A stretch of DNA of 11,628 nucleotides from an uncultured Clostridia bacterium (GCA_937907715.1 CALERM010000215.1:1-11628), one strand, 5' to 3'. Shown: positions 1-6,118, counted from the first letter of the stretch. Notes: generated from the letters alone by a model not told the origin. Program-made: numbers and translations.

Positions 1-846
1 CCGGAACCGCAGCCCGGGCAGCCAGCGGAAAAAGCCTACGCGCCCGCCAGCATCACAGACGAAACCAAAACGCTCGATCTGGAGCTTTACAGCGAACACG
101 CGCTGCTCATCGACCTGGAATCGAACACCATCGTCGCGCAGAAAAACGCCGACGCGCGCATCTATCCCGCCTCCATGACGAAGGTCATGACCGTTCTTGT
201 TGCCGCCGAGCACATCACAGACTGGGACGCGACGTTTACCATGACGCAGTCCATCATTGACCCGCTGTTTCTGGCGGACGCAAGCATGGCAGGCTTTGTC
301 CACGGCGAGGAGGTTTCGATGATGGACCTTCTTTACGGCGCGGTGCTTCCATCCGGCGCGGAGGCGACCGAAGCGCTTGCCATCGTCTGCGCAGGCAGTG
401 AAGAAGCGTTTGCCGGGCTCATGAACGAAAAGGCGCAGGCGCTGGGCTTACAGGACACCCATTTTGTCGACGCCAGTGGGCTTCATGACGAGAACCACTA
501 CACGACGCTTTCCGACATGGCGATCATCATGCAGGCAGCGCTCGATAGCCCCCGCTGCCGCGAGGTTCTCACGTCAGTGAGCCACACATCCGCCGCAACC
601 GAGCAGAACCCGGAGGGCGTTGCCATGACGAACAAATTCTTATATCGCATCCGCCCGCAGCAGACCGGAAATGTCGACATTCAGGCGGCGAAAACCGGCT
701 ACACCGCGCAGGCGATGAACTGCTGCGTAAGCTACGGCATCATGGAAAACGGACGCGCGGCAATCTGCGTCACCGCCCACGCCTGGACCGGCGATTACTG
801 CATCGCAGATCACCTGGCACTCTATGGAACCTATTGCGGCAATTGA
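1..846 (+). CDS. D-alanyl-D-alanine carboxypeptidase (peptidase S11, DacA/DacF type), 5' end missing
   Basis: The frame is open from base 1, so the N-terminus and any signal peptide lie outside the window; 281 residues remain. The family removes the terminal D-Ala from peptidoglycan pentapeptides outside the membrane. A Pro/Gln/Glu-rich linker (about residues 1-15) leads into the S11 fold. The SxxK motif is SMTK at residues 58-61 (Ser58 nucleophile, Lys61 base) and the KTG triad is at 231-233. The second motif reads SGA (118-120) where the classical family has SGN. The block around residue 140-155 (THFVDASGLHDENHY) is typical of S11. Only about 50 residues follow KTG, so there is no separate PBP5 C-terminal domain or amphipathic anchor. 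The ATG at 175 is inside the SxxK motif and cannot be the real start. Family call is secure; the exact paralogue (dacA, dacB, dacF) is not. Confidence 0.93.
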   Translation, partial: PEPQPGQPAEKAYAPASITDETKTLDLELYSEHALLIDLESNTIVAQKNADARIYPASMTKVMTVLVAAEHITDWDATFTMTQSIIDPLFLADASMAGFVHGEEVSMMDLLYGAVLPSGAEATEALAIVCAGSEEAFAGLMNEKAQALGLQDTHFVDASGLHDENHYTTLSDMAIIMQAALDSPRCREVLTSVSHTSAATEQNPEGVAMTNKFLYRIRPQQTGNVDIQAAKTGYTAQAMNCCVSYGIMENGRAAICVTAHAWTGDYCIADHLALYGTYCGN

Positions 847-1114
847 CCGGGTCTTTATCCAAAAAGCCTTCGGCTCTTTGGATAAAAGAGTTGCACGCTG
901 ACTGCGCGCATAATTTTGTCCCGGAGGGACAAAATTCCACACTTGCAGCGTGAGCAGTATGTTTACCCGCAAGGAGTACGCGACATCCGTAAGCGGTAAA
1001 ACCGCTAACGGCTGTCCTGTCCGGTCGGCAGAGCCGCCGGACAACATGTTTTTTCAATTTATTTCGCGCCTGCGGGCGCGAAACTCTACGAGGTTTTTGA
1101 AGGAGACGATCGAA
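847..1114. repeat. Non-coding palindrome cluster between the carboxypeptidase and GH2 genes
   Basis: This 268-base gap holds five strong inverted repeats. (1) 852-868 pairs with 872-889, almost perfect, loop TTC. (2) 912-922 pairs with 926-936, perfect 11 bp, loop GGA; it is enclosed by CACGCTG 894-900 pairing with CAGCGTG 946-952. (3) 988-997 pairs with 1001-1010, with one A/A mismatch, loop AAA. (4) 1018-1029 pairs with 1033-1043, 11 bp with a bulged T, loop AGA. (5) 1062-1070 pairs with 1075-1083, perfect 9 bp. Only palindrome 4 is followed by a T run (1049-1054). The GH2 frame happens to stay open through 950-1114, but the GH2 fold starts only after 1115. The density looks like a composite interspersed palindromic (REP/MITE-like) element rather than one terminator; that class assignment is inference. 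Confidence 0.7.
1018..1054 (+). terminator. Possible intrinsic terminator after the carboxypeptidase gene
   Basis: A GC-rich stem (TGTCCGG 1018-1024 plus CGGC 1026-1029, pairing with GCCG 1033-1036 plus CCGGACA 1037-1043, loop AGA) is followed five bases later by six T residues (1049-1054). The gap between stem and T run makes it a mediocre intrinsic terminator. It may simply be one of the palindromes of the surrounding cluster. Confidence 0.4.
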
Positions 1115-2845
1115 TTGAAAACAATCTGGGGAGAACAATTGAATCCTGCGTCTGTTTTGCAGGAATATCCGCGCCCGCAGCTCGTGCGCGAAGGCTATGA
1201 AAACCTGAACGGCTGGTGGGATTATGCCATCACGAAAACGGACGCAAGACCCGATCGCTGGGACGGTAAAATCCTCGTTCCGTTTTCCCCGGAAGCAGAG
1301 CTTTCGGGCGTTGGAAAGGCTTTGCAGCCCGGGCAGTTTCTCTGGTATCGCCGGACGCTCACCCTTCCCGAGATTCCCGCTGGGAAGCGGCTGCTTTTGC
1401 ACATCGGCGCGTGCGACCAGCGCGCGAAGGTCTTCTGCAACGGGCAGTATGTCATGGAGCACATCGGCGGCTACACCGCGTTTTCATCCAACCTCACGGC
1501 GTTCGTCCATGCAGGAGACAACGAATTGACCGTTCAGGTGCGTGACGACCGGGAGGTCTCACAGCTCTCGCGCGGCAAGCAGAGCAGCCGCCGCGGCGGC
1601 ATCTGGTACACCCCGCAGAGCGGCATCTGGCAGACGGTCTGGTATGAGTGGGTGCCGGATAATTACGTCAAGGCAATCCGCTATACCCCGGACCTCGTTA
1701 CCAATCAGCTTCTTTATCAGATTCAGGCGCCCGCGCCCGCCGGTGCAATTGTCCGGCTCTCGCTGCATGGGCAGCCGGCTGCGGAAAGCGCGGCGGATAA
1801 AAAGGGCTTCGGCGCGCTTGCCATTCCGGCAGAAGCGCTCCGGCTCTGGTCTCCGGAGTCGCCCACGCTCTACGATGTGGACGTGACGCTGGGAGAAGAC
1901 CGTGTGACAAGCTACGCCGCCATGCGCTCGTTCGGCGTCGGAGAAGACGAAGACGGCACGCCGCGTCTGTTTCTCAACGGCAAACCGTATTACCACAACG
2001 GCGTGCTCGATCAGGGCTACTACCCCGACGGGCTTTATACCGCGCCGTCGGACGAAGCAATGGTCTTTGATATTCAGCTCATGAAGGACATGGGCTTTAA
2101 CATGCTGCGCAAGCACATCAAAGTCGAGCCCATGCGCTGGTACTATCACTGCGACCGGCTCGGCATGCTGGTCTGGCAGGACATGATCAACGGCGGCGGG
2201 AACTATCACCTGCTGACAATCTCCGCCCCGCTCATCACCGGCATCCATCACAAGGACCACGACTATAAAAAGTTTGCCCGCACCGACGCCATCGCGCGGG
2301 CAAGCTACTATACCGAGCTGACCGAACTGATTGCCCAGCTCTACAGCTGCCCGTGCATCTGCACCTGGGTGCTGTTCAACGAGGGCTGGGGGCAGTTTGA
2401 CGCGGCGGCTGCGGCAGAATACGCCCGCAGGCTCGACCCTTCGCGCATCATCGACCACGCCAGCGGCTGGCACGATCAGAAAATCGGTAGCTTGCAGAGC
2501 CTGCACGTTTACTTCCGTCCCTATCATTTTAAGAAGGACCGGCTGGGAAGGGCTGTTGCGCTGACGGAGTTCGGCGGCTACACGCTTGCCGTTCCCGGTC
2601 ACACCTGGGGCAAAAAGCGCTTCGGCTATAAGCCGCTGCAAGACGAAGCGGCGCTCTGCGATGCGTTCCGCAAACTCTACGAGCAGCAGATTATCCCCGC
2701 AAAGCAAAAGGGTCTTGCCGCCAGCGTCTACACGCAGCTGAGCGATGTGGAAGACGAGTGCAACGGCTTTGTCACCTACGACCGCAAGGTGGTCAAGCTC
2801 CCGAAGCAGCTGGTCCGCGAGCTTTCCCTTTCCCTCAAGGACTGA
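1115..2845 (+). CDS. Glycoside hydrolase family 2 protein (beta-galactosidase/beta-glucuronidase-like)
   Basis: A 576-residue retaining exo-glycosidase of the GH2 architecture. The start is TTG 1115, nine bases after AGGAG (1101-1105); the product begins MKTIWGEQLNP and reaches the GH2 N-terminal motif RPQLVREGYENLNGWWDY at residues 20-37. The jelly-roll sugar-binding domain (about 20-185) includes FLWYRRTLTLP and the VFCNGQYV/GGYTAFS region; an immunoglobulin-like domain (about 190-290) follows, then the TIM barrel (about 295-576). The acid/base is Glu423 in FNEGWGQF and the likely nucleophile is Glu485 in LTEFGGY. There is no signal peptide, so it acts in the cytoplasm on imported oligosaccharides or glycosides. 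It is shorter than LacZ and lacks the C-terminal LacZ domains. It is followed 28 bases later by the S66 peptidase gene, probably in one operon. Substrate cannot be read from sequence. Confidence 0.9.
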   Translation: MKTIWGEQLNPASVLQEYPRPQLVREGYENLNGWWDYAITKTDARPDRWDGKILVPFSPEAELSGVGKALQPGQFLWYRRTLTLPEIPAGKRLLLHIGACDQRAKVFCNGQYVMEHIGGYTAFSSNLTAFVHAGDNELTVQVRDDREVSQLSRGKQSSRRGGIWYTPQSGIWQTVWYEWVPDNYVKAIRYTPDLVTNQLLYQIQAPAPAGAIVRLSLHGQPAAESAADKKGFGALAIPAEALRLWSPESPTLYDVDVTLGEDRVTSYAAMRSFGVGEDEDGTPRLFLNGKPYYHNGVLDQGYYPDGLYTAPSDEAMVFDIQLMKDMGFNMLRKHIKVEPMRWYYHCDRLGMLVWQDMINGGGNYHLLTISAPLITGIHHKDHDYKKFARTDAIARASYYTELTELIAQLYSCPCICTWVLFNEGWGQFDAAAAAEYARRLDPSRIIDHASGWHDQKIGSLQSLHVYFRPYHFKKDRLGRAVALTEFGGYTLAVPGHTWGKKRFGYKPLQDEAALCDAFRKLYEQQIIPAKQKGLAASVYTQLSDVEDECNGFVTYDRKVVKLPKQLVRELSLSLKD

Positions 2846-2873
2846 AAATCGCAGCAAAAAGGAGGCGTTCTTT

Positions 2874-3899
2874 ATGATACGAACCATCGGTATTGTCAGC
2901 TTGTCGCGCGGCATTCTCGGCGAAGGCTTCATCCACCACGAGATGGACATCGGCGTAAAGCGTTTGCAGGACTACGGTATTCGCGTCAAATTCCTGCCTC
3001 ACGCCTTGGACGGTCTGGAAGCGCTTGCCGCGCACCCCGAGCATCGGGCGCAGGATCTGCTGGACGCATTCCGCGACCCCGAAATTGACGCCATCCTCTG
3101 CGCCATCGGCGGCGACGACACCTACCGGCTCGCGCCTTATCTGTTTTCAAGCAACGAGCTGCAACGCGCCGTGACAAGCAAGCCCTTCCTTGGCTTCTCG
3201 GACACGACGCTCAACCACTTCATGCTCCATAAGGTCGGGCTTCCGACCTTCTACGGGCAGGCATTCCTGCCCGACGTGTGCGAGCTTGCGCCGGAAATGC
3301 TTCCCTATACGAGGCAGTATCTGGAAGAATTCTTAAAAACCGGAACCATCCGCGCCGTTCGCCCAAGCAGCGTCTGGTATGAAAGCCGCAAGGAATTCGG
3401 TCCCGATCAGGCGGGGGTGGAGCTTCCCATGCATAAAAACGGCGGCTTCGAGCTTTTGCAGGGTCCGGCGCAGTTTGAGGGTGAGATCTTAGGCGGCTGC
3501 ATCGACTCGATGTATGAGATGTTTTCCGGCTGGCGGCACGCGGACATGCCGGAGGTCTGCAAACGGTACGGTCTGTTTCCATCTGTGGACGACTGGCGCG
3601 GCAAGATTCTGCTGCTGGAATCGTGCGAGGAGTATATGCCGCCTGAAACCTACAGAAAAGCGCTGGAAACGCTCAAAGCTCAGGGCGTTTTCGACGTGGT
3701 CTCCGGCGTTCTTGTCGGAAAGCCGATGGACGAGGTGTACTTTGGCGAATACAAAAAGCTCCTTGCCGGCGTCATCGCCAACAAAGAGCTTCCGATTGTG
3801 TGCAACATTAACATCGGTCATGCGCTGCCGCGCTGCATCCTGCCCTTCGGCGTTCGTGCGCGCATCGATGCCGGCGCGCAGGTCATTCGCTTCGGCTGA
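2874..3899 (+). CDS. S66 family serine peptidase (LD-carboxypeptidase / MccF-like)
   Basis: A 341-residue cytoplasmic protein starting at ATG 2874, eight bases after a strong AAAAAGGAGG (2856-2865). S66 enzymes cleave L,D-peptide bonds in recycled muropeptides (LdcA) or peptide-nucleotide antibiotics of the microcin C type (MccF). The Ser-Glu-His triad is visible: Ser109 in GFSDTT, the nucleophile elbow after AIGGDDTYRLAPYL; Glu249 in LLLESCEEY; His316 in NIGHALPRC. Length and the GEILGGCIDSM segment fit the family. The wording around the nucleophile (HFMLHKVGLPTFYGQ) looks closer to the MccF-like branch than to classical LdcA, but that is an impression. It sits 28 bases behind the GH2 gene, with no terminator between, so the two are likely co-transcribed. 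Its last 17 bases overlap the convergent XRE gene. Confidence 0.9.
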   Translation: MIRTIGIVSLSRGILGEGFIHHEMDIGVKRLQDYGIRVKFLPHALDGLEALAAHPEHRAQDLLDAFRDPEIDAILCAIGGDDTYRLAPYLFSSNELQRAVTSKPFLGFSDTTLNHFMLHKVGLPTFYGQAFLPDVCELAPEMLPYTRQYLEEFLKTGTIRAVRPSSVWYESRKEFGPDQAGVELPMHKNGGFELLQGPAQFEGEILGGCIDSMYEMFSGWRHADMPEVCKRYGLFPSVDDWRGKILLLESCEEYMPPETYRKALETLKAQGVFDVVSGVLVGKPMDEVYFGEYKKLLAGVIANKELPIVCNINIGHALPRCILPFGVRARIDAGAQVIRFG

Positions 3900-4515
3900 C
3901 CGGCTTCGTCTCCCCGTCCGGAAGTCCGCGGCTTCGCTGCAGGAACTTTCGAAACCCTTCCCAGAGAAGCGTCAGCACCTGCAACGCCGCGCAGACGAGG
4001 AAAATGAGCGACACGTTTTCCAACTCGAACGACAGATACAGGCTCAGCCCCAGCGTCCAGATGAGCGCCGAGACGGACACGCCCTGCCACAGAATGCCCC
4101 ACCAGAGACTGGTGAAGACGATGCAGATGATCGAACACACCGGCAGCGCGTAAACAAAAAACATCCACGCCGGATAGTCGACCTTGCAGATCACGAACAT
4201 GCTGAACAGCAGCGTCGCCACCGCCATCGTCAGTGCCAGAGACAGCAGCACGATGAACATATGGTAGTGGGGCTTGGACTCCTTCGGCGGCTGAATCTCG
4301 CCAATGAGCGCGCTGACGCTCACGCCGTAAAGCTCGGCGATCTGGCTGAGAATATACACGTCCGGCAGGCTCTCGCCCCGCTCCCATTTGGAGACGGATT
4401 TGTCGGAATAATTGAGCTTCGTCGCAAGATCGAGCTGCGTGTCGTGGTGCGCCTTGCGGTATTGCGCGATGTTCTTCGCCACCGTTTTGCGCAGGGTTGC
4501 TTCATCGGTCTGCAA
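3883..4515 (-). CDS. XRE-family transcriptional regulator with four-helix membrane tail
   Basis: A 210-residue protein starting with TTG at 4515, seven bases after AGGAGG (4528-4523). Residues about 11-70 form a Cro/C1-type helix-turn-helix (IAQYRKAHHDTQLDLATKL, SDKSVSKWERGESLPD, LSQIAELYGVSVSALIG). A short linker (73-85) leads to four hydrophobic segments at roughly 86-109, 116-136, 143-163 and 167-185, then a basic tail. The likely reading is a membrane-bound one-component regulator. The signal is unknown and the segments show no recognised sensor motif. The 3' end overlaps the convergent S66 gene by 17 bases. Upstream lies a 345-base intergenic region with a strong promoter at 4708-4736 and a terminator-like hairpin just before the ribosome binding site, so the gene may be controlled in its leader. 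Confidence 0.88.
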   Translation of the reverse strand: MQTDEATLRKTVAKNIAQYRKAHHDTQLDLATKLNYSDKSVSKWERGESLPDVYILSQIAELYGVSVSALIGEIQPPKESKPHYHMFIVLLSLALTMAVATLLFSMFVICKVDYPAWMFFVYALPVCSIICIVFTSLWWGILWQGVSVSALIWTLGLSLYLSFELENVSLIFLVCAALQVLTLLWEGFRKFLQRSRGLPDGETKPVSRSE

Positions 4516-4540
4516 TTTGGCACCTCCTGGTAATTATCAC

Positions 4541-4563
4541 AAAAAGCCCTTGATTTTCAAGGG
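4541..4563 (-). terminator. Intrinsic-terminator-like hairpin in front of the XRE gene
   Basis: Read leftward: stem CCCTTGA (4563-4557), loop AAA, TCAAGGG (4553-4547), then CTTTTT (4546-4541). The stem is perfect over seven pairs but only moderately GC-rich. It lies 12 bases upstream of the XRE Shine-Dalgarno (4528-4523). It could end a small RNA started at about 4701 or act as an attenuator for the XRE gene. In the plus direction no T run follows. Confidence 0.5.
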
Positions 4564-4588
4564 ATTCTACTATCAGTAGAGTCGGGGT

Positions 4589-4620
4589 ATCGCCGCGCGA
4601 TAGCACGCAGACGCGCCGGG
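4589..4620. repeat. Imperfect direct repeat, copy 1 (partner at 4725-4758)
   Basis: The 21-base core ATCGCCGCGCGATAGCACGCA (4589-4609, shown split: ATCGCCGCGCG then ATAGCACGCA) differs from copy 2 at two positions. A second block GCGCCGGG (4613-4620) corresponds to GCGCCTGG (4751-4758), with three versus five bases between the blocks. Copy 1 lies in the 3' half of the candidate leader RNA and contains the TATCGC/GCGATA hairpin. Confidence 0.7.
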
Positions 4621-4707
4621 AGGGTGACAAAATCGCAGCAATCTGCTAAAGTAAGCTGTGGGAAGAGGAAATACAGTGTCACCTGTTCATCCGGCACGGT
4701 ATTTCTT

Positions 4708-4736
4708 AGTATACCATATTTTTAATCGCCGTGCAA
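4708..4736 (-). promoter_or_regulatory. Strong sigma-A promoter with extended -10, leftward toward the XRE gene
   Basis: On the minus strand, -35 TTGCAC (4736-4731), a 17-base spacer, and extended -10 TGG-TATACT (-10 at 4713-4708). The predicted start is near 4701, giving a leader of about 186 bases before the TTG start at 4515. Confidence 0.75.
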
Positions 4737-4758
4737 TAGCACGCAATCATGCGCCTGG
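4725..4758. repeat. Imperfect direct repeat, copy 2 (partner at 4589-4620)
   Basis: Core ATCGCCGTGCA then ATAGCACGCA (4725-4745) matches copy 1 at 19 of 21 positions, followed after five bases by GCGCCTGG (4751-4758). This copy carries the -35 box (TTGCAC, minus strand 4736-4731) of the leftward promoter; in copy 1 the same place reads TCGCGC. The copies start 136 bases apart. Confidence 0.7.
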
Positions 4759-4803
4759 CATCCACACACCGTGCCGGGCGTATTTTTGCGCGCTTTTCGG
4801 CGC

Positions 4804-4833
4804 TTGACGGCAGGCGCGCAGATTGTGTAGAAT
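4804..4833 (+). promoter_or_regulatory. Sigma-A promoter of the DUF2284 gene
   Basis: TTGACG (4804-4809), 18-base spacer, TAGAAT (4828-4833). The predicted start near 4840 gives a leader of about 20 bases with AAGGAGG at 4846-4852. Confidence 0.7.
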
Positions 4834-4860
4834 AGAGAAAACAAAAAGGAGGCTTGCCTT

Positions 4861-5391
4861 ATGGACAAAGCCCGCATCGAGCAGCAGCTGCTCGAGCTGC
4901 CGCTTTTCCAGTACGACTGGATTGAAACCTCAGAGCTTGTCTTCTCCGAGCGCGTGCGCTGGATCTGCCAGACGCAGTGTCCGATGTACAATACCACCTG
5001 GGCATGTCCTCCGGCGGTGGGCACCGTCGAGGAATGCAAGGCGCGCTGCCTTTCCTATCCGCACGCGCTGATGATGACCTCCATCACCGAGGTCTCGGAC
5101 ATTGCAAATCTCGAAGAAACGCTCGCCACGCGCGCACCGCACGAGAAGCTGACGCGCCAGGTGCGCGACATGATCGCCGCGCAGTCGCCGGACGTGATGG
5201 CGCTCTCGACCGAGGCGTGCGCCATCTGTCAGAAGTGCGCCTATCCGGACGCCCCCTGCCGCCATCCGGACCGGATGTTCCCCTGCGTGGAGTCTCAGGG
5301 CATTCTGGTCACGGATCTCGCCGAAAAGCATGGTCTGGATTTCATGAACGGCAATATTGTCGTCTGGTTTTCGCTGATTTTATTCAAGTAA
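4861..5391 (+). CDS. DUF2284 Cys-rich, predicted metal-binding protein
   Basis: A 176-residue soluble protein starting at ATG 4861, eight bases after AAGGAGG. It matches the DUF2284 pattern as I know it: an N-terminal Cys cluster with the hallmark WACPPAVG (Cys36, Cys40, Cys49, Cys59, Cys63) and a C-terminal cluster Cys120-x2-Cys123-x2-Cys126-x6-Cys133-x8-Cys142. Ten cysteines, the spacing of the second group and the R-H-P segment (134-136) suggest an iron-sulfur or zinc site; which one is not visible. The biochemical function of the family is unknown to me. The gene has its own promoter at 4804-4833. Its end overlaps the convergent pseudouridine synthase by eight bases, with no terminator between them. 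Likely monocistronic. Confidence 0.85.
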   Translation: MDKARIEQQLLELPLFQYDWIETSELVFSERVRWICQTQCPMYNTTWACPPAVGTVEECKARCLSYPHALMMTSITEVSDIANLEETLATRAPHEKLTRQVRDMIAAQSPDVMALSTEACAICQKCAYPDAPCRHPDRMFPCVESQGILVTDLAEKHGLDFMNGNIVVWFSLILFK

Positions 5392-6031
5392 GCGCCTCCA
5401 GCGCCTTCTCAAACGGCGTCCAGACGCCGGCTGCTTCCGGCAGCGCGCGGATACGCGCAGGCGCGCCGCCTGTCGGAAGCGTCAGCGCGTAGGACCACAG
5501 GGCGGGAGAAGCGGCATTCTTCCGGCTGCCGTATTTTCCGTCTCCCACGAGCGGCATGCCGCGCGAGGCGAACTGGACGCGGATCTGGTGCGTTCTTCCG
5601 GTGTAGAGCCGGATTCTCACCAGACACAGTCCATTCTGCACATCCAGCACGCGATAGGTCAGCTTCGCCTCTTTGACGCCCTTTCGCTGCCGGGAGACGA
5701 CGTAGGTCTTGTTTTTTGTCCGGTCGTGGAACAGAAGATCGGAAAGCTCCCCCTCCGCCTGCTCCGGCGCGCGCTCCAGCACCGCCAGATATTCCTTTTG
5801 AAGCGCGCCCCCGGCAATCGCCTGCGAGAGCTTTGCCGCCGCGGGCGCAGTTTTTGCGAACACCATCACACCGCCCACCGCCTGATCGAGCCGGTGAACC
5901 GGGTAAATCTCGCAGCCCAGCTGCCGCTTTAAAAGCGCCGGAAGATCGGTTTCTCCTTCTCCCTGCGCGCGCACGCCGACCGGCTTGACGCACAGAACCA
6001 GCTGCGGCGTCTGCTTTACAATCTCGATCAC
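5384..6031 (-). CDS. RluA-family pseudouridine synthase
   Basis: A 215-residue enzyme that converts uridine to pseudouridine in rRNA or tRNA. Catalytic motif HRLDQAVGG carries Asp49; the KPVGV segment (16-20) and the GRTHQIRVQF motif near residue 145-154 are family hallmarks, and KEYLAVLE (about 79-86) is also typical. There is no N-terminal S4 RNA-binding domain, so it resembles the short RluA-like branch rather than RluD. The start is GTG 6031, seven bases after AAGGGGG (6044-6039). An ATG at 6036 is in another frame and ends after two codons. The promoter is at 6052-6080. The gene diverges from the ABC exporter gene and overlaps DUF2284 by eight bases at its end. The modified site cannot be told from sequence. 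Confidence 0.92.
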   Translation of the reverse strand: MIEIVKQTPQLVLCVKPVGVRAQGEGETDLPALLKRQLGCEIYPVHRLDQAVGGVMVFAKTAPAAAKLSQAIAGGALQKEYLAVLERAPEQAEGELSDLLFHDRTKNKTYVVSRQRKGVKEAKLTYRVLDVQNGLCLVRIRLYTGRTHQIRVQFASRGMPLVGDGKYGSRKNAASPALWSYALTLPTGGAPARIRALPEAAGVWTPFEKALEALT

Positions 6032-6051
6032 GCCATCGCCCCCTTTCCCCT

Positions 6052-6080
6052 ATCATACGAAATTTCCCGCGCGGACGCAA
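6052..6080 (-). promoter_or_regulatory. Promoter of the pseudouridine synthase gene
   Basis: On the minus strand, TTGCGT (6080-6075), 17-base spacer, TATGAT (6057-6052). The predicted start near 6045 gives a very short leader that begins just before the ribosome binding site. The -10 and following bases (TATGATAGGGGAA) closely resemble the ddl promoter at 11560-11565. I see no equally good promoter for the rightward exporter gene in 6032-6118. Confidence 0.6.
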
Positions 6081-6118
6081 GCGGCTTTTCCGCGCAGAAA
6101 GACGAGGAATGTATCATC

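Larger units (their letters stand above)
4541..4701 (-). ncRNA. Candidate structured leader or small RNA upstream of the XRE gene (family not recognised)
   Basis: A transcript from the 4708-4736 promoter would start near 4701 and could stop at the hairpin 4563-4541, giving about 160 nt. Its 5' half can close on itself. GTGCCGG (4697-4691) pairs with CCGGCGC (4619-4613), including one U-G pair that would be an A/C mismatch on the other strand. GGTGACA (4683-4677) pairs perfectly with TGTCACC (4629-4623). Inside are two small hairpins: CTGT/ACAG (4676-4673 with 4659-4656) and GCAG/CTGC (4646-4643 with 4638-4635). Further 3' come TATCGC/GCGATA (4602-4597 with 4593-4588) and TCTACT/AGTAGA (4580-4575 with 4571-4566). 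I do not recognise a riboswitch, T-box or 6S consensus. The pairings are seen; that the RNA exists is inference. Confidence 0.4.

Noticed and set aside
950..1114. N-terminal extension of the GH2 gene through the palindrome region
   Set aside because: The stretch has no GH2 similarity, consists of inverted repeats, and TTG 1115 has a well-placed AGGAG; homologous sequence begins just after it.
847..1114. T-box or known riboswitch upstream of the GH2 gene
   Set aside because: No T-box sequence or familiar riboswitch core was found; the hairpins are simple perfect palindromes.
1559..2950. 463-residue leftward open frame opposite the GH2 gene
   Set aside because: It is antisense to a clear GH2 gene with both catalytic Glu motifs, and shows no recognisable domain; a GC-rich third-position effect.
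3514..4533. 339-residue rightward frame spanning the S66 and XRE genes
   Set aside because: It overlaps two well-supported genes on both strands and reads as low-complexity basic sequence.
4533..4560. Alternative XRE promoter (TTGAAA 4560-4555, 16 bases, extended GATAAT 4538-4533)
   Set aside because: Its start would fall near 4526, inside the ribosome binding site, so the message would lose part of it; the same bases form the terminator-like hairpin and the 4708-4736 promoter is better. Kept only as a possibility.
4588..4758. CRISPR-like repeat pair
   Set aside because: Only two imperfect copies 136 bases apart, no spacers of equal length and no cas genes.
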